From contig DAHL01000039.1 of assembly GCA_002509225.1 (NCBI GenBank), positions 18,811 through 82,810 of the forward strand: a stretch of 64,000 nucleotides of DNA, read 5' to 3'. Made by a program: the position numbers and the translations under genes. Source of the DNA: Euryarchaeota archaeon UBA102 (GTDB lineage Archaea; Thermoplasmatota; Poseidoniia; MGIII; CG-Epi1). Under the pieces are notes generated by a model. It was not told the DNA's origin, searched no databases, and was given only the letters and a program-made list of their open reading frames with translations. Positions 1 through 6,825 of the stretch are shown here, piece after piece. How positions within the stretch are numbered: position 1 is the first letter of the stretch; each line of letters starts with the position of its first letter.

Positions 1-444
1 CATCATATCACATGGGTTAGAGGAAAAACCGCCTTTGTTGGAGATTCCTTAGGTCTATGGTATAAGGATCTCAAAAGGGCGTTTCCAGTAACGCCACCTA
101 GATATGATCACAATCTAGCTCTGGATTCTATCTCCATAATGAAGAATCTCGATTTAGAATGGTTAAACTATACTCATTTCGGCCCTAGAGAAAGTGAGGG
201 AACCTTAGTTCAAGTTGAAGAAGAATTCAATGCATGGATGGATATTGTTCATAGAGGCTTTACAAACAATTCTAGTCCTGAAGAAATTTTAGAAGTACTA
301 TTAGATGAAAGAGAAGGTTTAGTCGGTTCTCAACATTCAGATCACCCAATCCAATTTAATTTTGGTAGTGAACGGGCCGCCACTCACATAGTTTCAGTAC
401 ACGGTATGCTCGATTGGTTGAGGAGGTCTAATGATAAATCCTAA
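1..444 (+). CDS. MBL-fold metallo-hydrolase, C-terminal part (5' end outside window)
   Basis: The reading frame is open from the first base, so this is the last 147 residues of a gene that starts before the window. The visible part has a VGDSLG segment followed by a stretch rich in PP and D, and ends its fold with YTHFGPR. This matches the metal-ligand Asp and the final His strand of metallo-beta-lactamase-fold proteins. The N-terminal HxHxDH motif would lie upstream and cannot be seen, so substrate and activity are unknown. About 70 further residues after the last His motif form an acidic helical tail. The stop overlaps the next gene by 14 nt, suggesting co-transcription. An internal ATG at 139 is not the start, because the fold clearly continues upstream of it. 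Confidence 0.75.
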   Translation, partial: HHITWVRGKTAFVGDSLGLWYKDLKRAFPVTPPRYDHNLALDSISIMKNLDLEWLNYTHFGPRESEGTLVQVEEEFNAWMDIVHRGFTNNSSPEEILEVLLDEREGLVGSQHSDHPIQFNFGSERAATHIVSVHGMLDWLRRSNDKS

Positions 445-1009
445 TCTCAATTTGAAAGTGATAGATTCCCCCTTTCATCATATGGTCATTCATAATTTTT
501 TAGATTTAGATCAAGCATCTCTTTCATTGGAGGCTCTAGCTGAACAAGAATTCATTCCTACAGAATCAGATCTTTTCAGTTATTCAGCGTCCAATAATTT
601 ATCCATTTCAGATAATCCAGACATAAAATCTTTGTACGATTCGTTGTGTTCTAAGGTGTGGATTCGTAAATTAGAATCTTTTTTCGACGTTTCTCTTTCC
701 GGTAATGTAGATATGGCAGCATACGTTTACATGAACGGAGATTTTTTGCTTCCTCATGACGATGAACTAGATAGTAGATTATTGGCATACAGCCTTCATC
801 TCACTCCAAATATGACACTTTCCGATGGGGGGTCTTTTGATTTTTTCTCTTCTAATACGGAGGGGGAAGCTAAAGAAATAGTCAAACAAGTGGTACCGAA
901 GTTCAATTCAATTGTAATCTTCAAAGTTACACCAGAATCGTGGCACCAAGTCTCGGAAATTCTTTCAGATGTTCAGAGATTCTCTCTAACAGGGTGGTAT
1001 CATGGATAA
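431..1009 (+). CDS. 2-oxoglutarate/Fe(II) oxygenase, prolyl-hydroxylase (Tpa1/OGFOD1 N-domain) type
   Basis: A 192-residue double-stranded beta-helix oxygenase. The iron triad is visible as H109-x-D111 and H172 (in SWHQV), with R183 in RFSLTGWYHG as the 2-oxoglutarate-binding residue. The GGSFDFF turn lies between them. The pattern resembles PKHD-type prolyl hydroxylases and the catalytic domain of eukaryotic Tpa1/OGFOD1, which hydroxylates a proline of ribosomal protein uS12. A ribosomal substrate here is inference. The ATG is preceded by AGGAGGT at 421-427, a strong Shine-Dalgarno match, and overlaps the end of the MBL gene. The stop overlaps the next oxygenase-fold gene by 8 nt, so the pair is probably translated together. 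Confidence 0.8.
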   Translation: MINPNLNLKVIDSPFHHMVIHNFLDLDQASLSLEALAEQEFIPTESDLFSYSASNNLSISDNPDIKSLYDSLCSKVWIRKLESFFDVSLSGNVDMAAYVYMNGDFLLPHDDELDSRLLAYSLHLTPNMTLSDGGSFDFFSSNTEGEAKEIVKQVVPKFNSIVIFKVTPESWHQVSEILSDVQRFSLTGWYHG

Positions 1010-1556
1010 GATAAATCACCTGTATCTAGATGATGATTCAATCATCCAAATCAAATCACAATTCGAACAAAGTGAAATAAAAAATCTAGAACTAAAGGAC
1101 TTTTTAGTTTCAATTCCAGATTGTCCATCTAAAACATCAGAAGACGTACGGCATGGATATCATTCCTACCATTCTGCACCTGCAGTGTTAGAAAATATCT
1201 GGTCAGATAAACGTTTGATATCTTGGTTAGAAAAAATAACTTCTCAATCTTTAAAATATTCAAAATCGTTACATCAATCATATACTCCAGGAAGCTATAC
1301 ACTTCTACACGAGGAAGAAGAAAGCCCAGCAAGACTATTGATAAAATACGATTTTACCGATTCTTGGAATATTGAATGGGGTGGTTTCGATATTGTAAAG
1401 TTGCCCGATTCAGAACCTATCATAGGACCACGCGAAAAGAATTCTTTATTCATCTATTACCTCGCAAAAGGTGATTTATCTTGTGTTAGGTATCTCAATC
1501 ATCTAGCGGGCGACAACCGAGTAGATCTCGATGTTGCCTACTACGACATCATCTAA
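1002..1556 (+). CDS. Degenerate 2OG-oxygenase-fold protein, possible partner of the preceding oxygenase
   Basis: This 184-residue protein keeps the layout of a DSBH oxygenase: YTPGSYTLLHEE where the HxD motif is expected (H103, E105), a WGGFDIV turn, and RVDLDVAYYDI aligning with the C-terminal strand of its neighbour. The position that should hold the distal iron-binding His (residue 162, eleven before R173) is Val, so iron binding looks lost or altered. In eukaryotic Tpa1/Ofd1/OGFOD1 a catalytic DSBH domain is followed by a second DSBH domain that does not bind iron. Here the same two-domain plan may exist as two overlapping genes. That relationship is inferred from gene order and fold pattern. 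It could instead be an independent 2OG-oxygenase relative with an altered metal site. Confidence 0.55.
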   Translation: MDKINHLYLDDDSIIQIKSQFEQSEIKNLELKDFLVSIPDCPSKTSEDVRHGYHSYHSAPAVLENIWSDKRLISWLEKITSQSLKYSKSLHQSYTPGSYTLLHEEEESPARLLIKYDFTDSWNIEWGGFDIVKLPDSEPIIGPREKNSLFIYYLAKGDLSCVRYLNHLAGDNRVDLDVAYYDII

Positions 1557-1579
1557 TATTAGCTACATTTTCCTTTTTT

Positions 1580-1939
1580 ATGACTAAAATCAATTTGAAG
1601 GAGAAATTATCCAAATTTTCTGAACATTGGACTCCAAAAATAATCGCAGAGATGAATGATTATCAATTCAAATTAGTCAAGATTAAAGGCGATTTTGTTT
1701 GGCACGATCATGCAGATACTGACGAAGTCTTTATCGTACTAGAGGGTAAAATGACAATTGAGTTCGAGGATGAAACCGTAGAATTGAATGAAGGAGATAT
1801 GTATGTGGTTCCGAAGGGAATTCAACATAAGCCTCATGCTGAAAACGAGTGCAAAGTATTACTCGTTGAACCTCGTGGCGTTGTGAATACAGGTAATACA
1901 GAAGGTGATTTGACGGCCTCCAATGATGTTTGGATATAG
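1580..1939 (+). CDS. Small single-domain cupin
   Basis: A 119-residue cupin_2 protein. Motif 1 shows H42, H44 and E49 (WHDHADTDEVFIVLEG) and motif 2 shows PKGIQHKPHA with H83, giving the usual 3-His/1-Glu metal site. The C-terminal VEPRGVVNTGN segment is common in small archaeal and bacterial cupins of unknown function. It sits 23 nt after the oxygenase pair and just upstream of the riboflavin operon promoter, so it probably ends the first operon. Substrate is unknown. Confidence 0.8.
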   Translation: MTKINLKEKLSKFSEHWTPKIIAEMNDYQFKLVKIKGDFVWHDHADTDEVFIVLEGKMTIEFEDETVELNEGDMYVVPKGIQHKPHAENECKVLLVEPRGVVNTGNTEGDLTASNDVWI

Positions 1940-1945
1940 TATCTT

Positions 1946-1963
1946 CTACTCATTAATGAGTAG
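1946..1963. promoter_or_regulatory. 18-bp perfect palindrome upstream of ribB (candidate operator)
   Basis: CTACTCATTAATGAGTAG is its own reverse complement. It is followed directly by another CTACT, so the half-site occurs three times (CTACT, AGTAG, CTACT) and overlaps a second 10-bp palindrome at 1959-1968. It lies in the 63-nt gap between the cupin stop and ribB, just upstream of the ribB TATA-like box. A hairpin terminator for the cupin is less likely because no T-tract follows. An operator for an archaeal riboflavin regulator of the RbkR type is a reasonable inference. Confidence 0.55.
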
Positions 1964-1972
1964 CTACTAAAA

Positions 1973-1980
1973 TATTATAA
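1973..1980 (+). promoter_or_regulatory. TATA-like box for the riboflavin operon
   Basis: TATTATAA is centred about 26 nt before the GTG of ribB. That is the spacing expected for an archaeal TATA box driving a leaderless transcript, and the 18-bp palindrome lies immediately upstream. Confidence 0.5.
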
Positions 1981-2002
1981 GTATCGTTAAAATCATTAAC
2001 AT

Positions 2003-2725
2003 GTGCTCAATCCTTCATCAGAGTTAGATTCCAAAATCAGTAGATTAGATCAGGCTACAGAGGCTTTAGCTGCCGGCCAACCGATTATGATTTTCGACAA
2101 TGCTAATAGGGAGGGTGAAACCGATTTTTTCTTCTCAGGTACTACAGTTCTTCCAGAAAATATTCGTTTTCTACGGAAGAACGGCGGAGGTCTGATATTC
2201 ATCGCAGTTAATTTCGAATCTGCAAACGCTTTCGGTCTTCCGTTTCTAGAACATTCTTTTACCGTTGCATCTGAAAAATATCCAATTCTTTCAAATTTAA
2301 TGAAGCACAAGATACCTTATGATACACACTCATCCTTTTCAATTTCAATTAATCACAATGATACGTATACGGGAATAACTGATAACGATAGAGCGTTAAC
2401 TGTTTCACAATTCTCAAATTTAGTTTCCAATTCTTCATCTGATAAAATTAGTGACAGTTTCAGTTCCAATTTTAGAACCCCAGGTCACGTTCCCATATGT
2501 ATTGCGAATGAAAATTATATAAATGGACGAGAAGGCCACACTGAACTCATAGTTTCACTTATGAAATTAGGAAATTTATCACCAGTCGCCGTGGGCTGTG
2601 AAATATTATCCGATACCGGTAGTGCACTTGGACCAGAAGAGGCTCAAAAACTAGCAAAAGATCGGGGCTATGTTTTTTTAGAGGGTGAAGAGATTAAAGA
2701 TGCGTGGCAAAGATCCGAGTTTTAG
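2003..2725 (+). CDS. ribB: 3,4-dihydroxy-2-butanone-4-phosphate synthase
   Basis: Converts ribulose 5-phosphate to 3,4-dihydroxy-2-butanone 4-phosphate plus formate, the four-carbon precursor of riboflavin. The acidic loop is present as NREGETDFF (R36, E37, E39, D41), followed by NGGGLIFIAV. TGITDNDR lies near residue 123 and the metal-ligand His is in REGHTEL (H179). The length of 240 residues is slightly above the usual 210-220. The start is GTG: the ATG two bases earlier is in another frame and stops at once, and the TATA-like box predicts a leaderless start here. First gene of ribB-ribL-ribE-ribH; its end overlaps ribL by 22 nt. Confidence 0.9.
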   Translation: MLNPSSELDSKISRLDQATEALAAGQPIMIFDNANREGETDFFFSGTTVLPENIRFLRKNGGGLIFIAVNFESANAFGLPFLEHSFTVASEKYPILSNLMKHKIPYDTHSSFSISINHNDTYTGITDNDRALTVSQFSNLVSNSSSDKISDSFSSNFRTPGHVPICIANENYINGREGHTELIVSLMKLGNLSPVAVGCEILSDTGSALGPEEAQKLAKDRGYVFLEGEEIKDAWQRSEF

Positions 2726-3150
2726 CAACAGGAGTATTCGATATACTCCATCCAGGGCACATCCATTTCCTTCGCGCAGCCAAAGAATTGGGGGACGAAC
2801 TATTCGTTGTGGTAGCGAACGACGAGACAGTCAAGCGAATGAAGGGGGATTCAGTCCTTTCATCCGAAGTTCGCGCCAAGTTGATTTCCGAACTCAAACC
2901 AGTGGACAAAGCAGTCATTGGCCGTTCAGGCGATATGTTAGATATAGTCGTGGAAGATTTAAAACCAAACATAGTCGCTTTAGGTTACGATCAACGTCTT
3001 TTCCGTACCTCCGAGTTGGAAGAGAAATTAAAAGAACGGGGTTTGGAGGCTAAAGTTGTTAGATTACCTAAGATGGAACACGATCTGGATGGTTCTAGAA
3101 AAATCGTGGCTAAGATTGTTAGAATGCATCGCGACCAAAAACAAGACTAA
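2704..3150 (+). CDS. ribL: Archaeal FAD synthase (FMN adenylyltransferase)
   Basis: A 148-residue nucleotidyltransferase of the RibL family, which transfers AMP from ATP to FMN to give FAD. TGVFDILHPGH contains the HxGH-type motif (H16-P-G-H19). ALGYDQR near residue 100 and the DGSRKIV segment near the C-terminus match the family's nucleotide-binding regions. The start is GTG within the ribB 3' end. Its place between ribB and ribE supports the assignment over glycerol-3-phosphate cytidylyltransferase, a close relative. Confidence 0.87.
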   Translation: MAKIRVLATGVFDILHPGHIHFLRAAKELGDELFVVVANDETVKRMKGDSVLSSEVRAKLISELKPVDKAVIGRSGDMLDIVVEDLKPNIVALGYDQRLFRTSELEEKLKERGLEAKVVRLPKMEHDLDGSRKIVAKIVRMHRDQKQD

Positions 3151-3171
3151 TTCTGAAAAGAGGAGTTTCTA

Positions 3172-3798
3172 ATGGTTTTCACAGGTATAGTAGAACATAC
3201 TGCTACCGTAGAGAATATTGTTGAAGATAAGAATCTGAATTCCGTTTCAATCAAATTAAACAAAGAGATGTTATTGGGTTTGAAAATCGGTTCTAGTATT
3301 TCCATAGATGGTGTTTGTCTTACAACAACTAAAATTAGTGAAGATTATGCTGTTACTGACGTCATGATGGAAACACTCCGTTGCACGACTCTTGATACTT
3401 TACAAAAAGGAGATAAGGTCAATTTTGAAAGAGCTGCTAAATTTGGTGATGAAATTGGAGGACACTTACTTTCTGGACATGTAGATTGTACTGCTAAAAT
3501 ATCAAAAATAGAAACTCCAGACAATAATTGTATCGTGACTATAAAAATTCCAGAAGAGTTTTCCAATTTTATCATTACTAAAGGATACATAGCTATTGAT
3601 GGCATAAGTTTAACAGTAGGTGAGGTTAATTTAGAAGAGAGAACTTTTACAGTTTATCTGATACCAGAAACAATACGTGCAACTACTCTTTTATCCAAAA
3701 CTGAAGGTGATAGCGTTAATATTGAGATAGATCAAGTAACAAAATCAATAATCACACAGCTGAATTCTCAATCTACTAAAGGTGATAATGTTGAGTAA
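3172..3798 (+). CDS. ribE: Riboflavin synthase, bacterial/eukaryotic-type alpha subunit
   Basis: Dismutates two molecules of 6,7-dimethyl-8-ribityllumazine to riboflavin. The 208 residues form two tandem lumazine-binding barrels, about 1-98 and 99-195. The first starts with the hallmark MVFTGIVE and carries SIDGVCLTTT and GGHLLSGHVD; the second carries AIDGISLTVGEV and ends PETIRATTLL. Many archaea instead use the unrelated pentameric RibC, so this is the bacterial form. GAGGAG at 3160-3165, 6 nt before the ATG, is a good ribosome-binding site. The gene overlaps ribH. Confidence 0.92.
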   Translation: MVFTGIVEHTATVENIVEDKNLNSVSIKLNKEMLLGLKIGSSISIDGVCLTTTKISEDYAVTDVMMETLRCTTLDTLQKGDKVNFERAAKFGDEIGGHLLSGHVDCTAKISKIETPDNNCIVTIKIPEEFSNFIITKGYIAIDGISLTVGEVNLEERTFTVYLIPETIRATTLLSKTEGDSVNIEIDQVTKSIITQLNSQSTKGDNVE

Positions 3799-4201
3799 AA
3801 AAGTAGCAATTATAGCAGGAGAATATCACAAAGAGACCGTTAAAAAAATGATTAATGAAGCAGATTCCGTTTTAGCAGAACACAATCTCTCCTTATTTGA
3901 TATTTGCTGGGTTCCAGGTTCGATGGAAAAACCTCTAGCCCTCAAACATTTTTTAAAATTAGATGAAGTAGATGCAGCAGTCGTTTTAGGAGTCATAGAA
4001 AAAGGTGAAACTATGCACGGTGAGATCATGGGCCATTCTGTCGTCAATGCTATCTTATCTCTTCAATTGGAATTCATGAAACCAATCGGTATCGGTATAA
4101 TTGGCCCAGGTGTTGATGATAATCAAATTGAAGAACGTATAATTCCTTATGCAAAAAACGCGGTCAAGGCCGTTGTTTCAATGTTGTCTTTAGGTTCTTG
4201 A
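3782..4201 (+). CDS. ribH: 6,7-dimethyl-8-ribityllumazine synthase
   Basis: Condenses the RibB product with 5-amino-6-ribitylaminouracil. The family core is visible: VPGSMEKPLALKHF, then GVIEKGETMHGEI with the catalytic His at 79, then IGIGIIGPGVDDNQIEER. Length 139 is usual. Translation may start at GTG 3782 or at ATG 3788; both lie inside the end of ribE. The last 38 nt overlap the convergent exporter gene on the other strand. Confidence 0.92.
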   Translation: MIMLSKKVAIIAGEYHKETVKKMINEADSVLAEHNLSLFDICWVPGSMEKPLALKHFLKLDEVDAAVVLGVIEKGETMHGEIMGHSVVNAILSLQLEFMKPIGIGIIGPGVDDNQIEERIIPYAKNAVKAVVSMLSLGS

Positions 4202-6779
4202 ATTTTTCTTCGTAGTTTTTTCTTAGATGATATAGGCCATGGTAGAAACTCGGCAATGCGAATACTGCAAGTAGTAGACTGAAAAGTATTAAAATTATAA
4301 TCAACATAAAGAAATTTTTAAGACCAACGAATTGCGAACTGAATACCGCAATCAGTACACCAGCCAATATTCCTCCCATTGTAGTAAATGTAGCTTCAAC
4401 AACAGACTGACCGGTATTTTCCACTGCAATTTCTATTCCTTTAGGATTAGTCCCCTCTTCTCGTACTCTTTCCGTTACTTGTATCGAATTATCTATTCCA
4501 ATTCCTATGATTATAGTACCTACCATCGCAGTGAAAATATTCAGGTTAGTTCCTCCGTTGTATACAGTTGCTGGATACCAAAGAACCACAATAAAAATAG
4601 GTAAGAAAGTCACCACTCCAAATTTAAAAGATCTAAATATTAAAATCATAGTTGCCAACACTAACGCTAAACTGAGCATTATGGTCTTGTATTGGGTGTC
4701 TTGAATCCCTTCGTTTATCGCTATACTTATTGGCGGACCTCCACTCATTTCTGACATTTTAGCATCTTCAAGTAGAAGATTGTGATAATCAGTTATGTAA
4801 TTAGTATCTTCAATTATCAAGGCAGTATCGTCTATATTGATATATGGCATACTTGTGTAAATCAAGGCCTTTTGATAATCAGGAGTCAACAACATCGCAC
4901 GCATCTCATCAGTGAATGATTCATAGAATACATCTATCATATCTTGCCTGAACGCTTCTCTTCCATACAATATATCTATTATATCTAAATTATTAAAATC
5001 ATCACCAAAAATATCACTAGTTAAAAAATCCCAGAAGCTCCCCTCAAAAATAATCGCATCTCCATTCGGGTCTTCACCTAATTGTATACTTATATGTGCA
5101 GATTTGAAGAAATTAACAATAGAGAAACTCGATACATTAATCTGTTCACCGGAATTACGATTTATTTTTGTTATATTATTAATTTCATTTTGCGTACTAT
5201 TCATAACTTCTAGTGTATCCATATCTTTAGCCACAGGTTTGTCTCGATCCATATTTCCTGCAATTAGAATTATTCCAGTCTGTCCAGAACCAAAATTATC
5301 TGAATATTTCGCTAAGCTTCTGATAGATTCCACATCTTCAGGGGCAGATTCATCTCCTCTAATATCCTGATCCATTGCAGATAACTGTGCTAAGGAATAA
5401 GCAGTCACAACCAACACTACAACCAATATTACTTTCCAACCTCTAGTCGTTGCTTTAGCTACACCTTTCCATGCTTTTGGATGATGCCGCTTATAATTTG
5501 TTAAACTCATTATGGCAGGCATCATTGTTACTGTAAGGAAAAATGCACATAATACTCCAACAATCATCGTCAAACCAACAGTTCTCATTGGAGCTATTGG
5601 TGAAATGAACAAAGCTGAAAATCCTATACTATCTGTTATGGCACAAAGCAGTGTCGCCTTCCCAGTAGTCATCATTGCATTGTGCGTTGCATCTTCAAAT
5701 TTTACACTATCTTTTTGCTCCCTAAATTCCACTATCCTATTCGATACGTGCAATCCATAGTCAACACCTATCCCTATCAAGATAGGTCCTGCTGCAACTA
5801 TCATCGGTGTCAGCACTTCACCACTCATTTTGATTAGTCCAAGAGTCCATACTAATGCACAAAATATAGGAATCAAAACAATAGGCACAGATAATACATT
5901 TCTATGAAAATAAAACATCATCAATAGTACTATTCCTATGGATAATGGAATCATATCTAATAAATCTTTATACAATCTTTCTGTAACTTCATGAAGGACT
6001 ATTACTAATCCAGTCTTACTCATTTCAGTATTTCGATATTCTTCAGTTCGATCCAAATGCGCTTGAATTCTATCTATTATTACTTTTTGAGCTTCATCAT
6101 TATTTTCCCCTTCATATTTCAATCCAAACAATATTGCCGCAGTATCTAGTATTCCATCATCATTAGTATCCTTTGCAAAATTCCTCAAAGCTCCTTCAGT
6201 ATTATCATATATTGTGTCTATCCGATCTTGATCATCCGGTATCGCATAAGTGCCGGTGGCTTCTTCGTTAGTAATCGTTAATCCACCTAGTGTTTTATCT
6301 TCCAACGCTTCAACAAATCGCGTGTTGGTGGAATTGAATTCTTTGATTAAGGTAGATATAGATAAAGTAAATATGATTCCATCAGTTTCCCCTCCATCTG
6401 CAGGATAATTTTCTTGATCTTTAGATTGTCCAAATGGGTCTATCTCCCTTTCTAATGCATCTATCTGTTTCAATATATTTACAGATGTAACATTGAATTT
6501 AGGATCAGAATTATTCTTATCTAAAGCATTAGGTGTTTCAACGTATATTATTATCGTATCAGTGGCCCAAAATTCCCTAACTTCTAGTAACACATCTACT
6601 GATGGGTCGTTATCAGGTAAGTACACTTCAATATCCTTTGTCATATTCTTTTCAAAGGTCATTGCTGGCTTCAACATAGCTAAAGTAATCAATAACAATA
6701 GCAAAATTGTAGCTACAGGCCATTTCAAAATTAAACTCGTGTAACTCCTCACCATCTTGTCAGCTGCGCGATAAATCAC
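4164..6779 (-). CDS. RND-superfamily (MMPL/SSD-type) exporter
   Basis: An 871-residue membrane protein with the RND plan: TM1 near residues 18-38, a large extracytoplasmic loop to about 265, five TM segments to about 430, then a second half with TM7 near 450-470, a second loop and a final five-TM bundle ending near 850. The two halves carry the repeated PILIGIGVDYGLHVSNR and TIIIGIGIDNSIQVTER motifs, the TM4 signature of MMPL and sterol-sensing-domain proteins. The substrate may be a lipid or hydrophobic compound, but nothing here identifies it. Start is GTG 6779; ATG 6755 is an alternative. Its 3' end overlaps ribH by 38 nt. Confidence 0.85.
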   Translation of the reverse strand: MIYRAADKMVRSYTSLILKWPVATILLLLLITLAMLKPAMTFEKNMTKDIEVYLPDNDPSVDVLLEVREFWATDTIIIYVETPNALDKNNSDPKFNVTSVNILKQIDALEREIDPFGQSKDQENYPADGGETDGIIFTLSISTLIKEFNSTNTRFVEALEDKTLGGLTITNEEATGTYAIPDDQDRIDTIYDNTEGALRNFAKDTNDDGILDTAAILFGLKYEGENNDEAQKVIIDRIQAHLDRTEEYRNTEMSKTGLVIVLHEVTERLYKDLLDMIPLSIGIVLLMMFYFHRNVLSVPIVLIPIFCALVWTLGLIKMSGEVLTPMIVAAGPILIGIGVDYGLHVSNRIVEFREQKDSVKFEDATHNAMMTTGKATLLCAITDSIGFSALFISPIAPMRTVGLTMIVGVLCAFFLTVTMMPAIMSLTNYKRHHPKAWKGVAKATTRGWKVILVVVLVVTAYSLAQLSAMDQDIRGDESAPEDVESIRSLAKYSDNFGSGQTGIILIAGNMDRDKPVAKDMDTLEVMNSTQNEINNITKINRNSGEQINVSSFSIVNFFKSAHISIQLGEDPNGDAIIFEGSFWDFLTSDIFGDDFNNLDIIDILYGREAFRQDMIDVFYESFTDEMRAMLLTPDYQKALIYTSMPYINIDDTALIIEDTNYITDYHNLLLEDAKMSEMSGGPPISIAINEGIQDTQYKTIMLSLALVLATMILIFRSFKFGVVTFLPIFIVVLWYPATVYNGGTNLNIFTAMVGTIIIGIGIDNSIQVTERVREEGTNPKGIEIAVENTGQSVVEATFTTMGGILAGVLIAVFSSQFVGLKNFFMLIIILILFSLLLAVFALPSFYHGLYHLRKNYEEKFKNLKTTLKQRP

Positions 6780-6825
6780 ATTAGCGGTATTAATTAGAGC
6801 ATAAAACTAATTCGTTGTTACTATT

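Noticed and set aside
2685-3053. Long open frame overlapping ribL
   Set aside because: It is rich in Arg and Ser and out of frame with the clear RibL protein, so it is a shadow.
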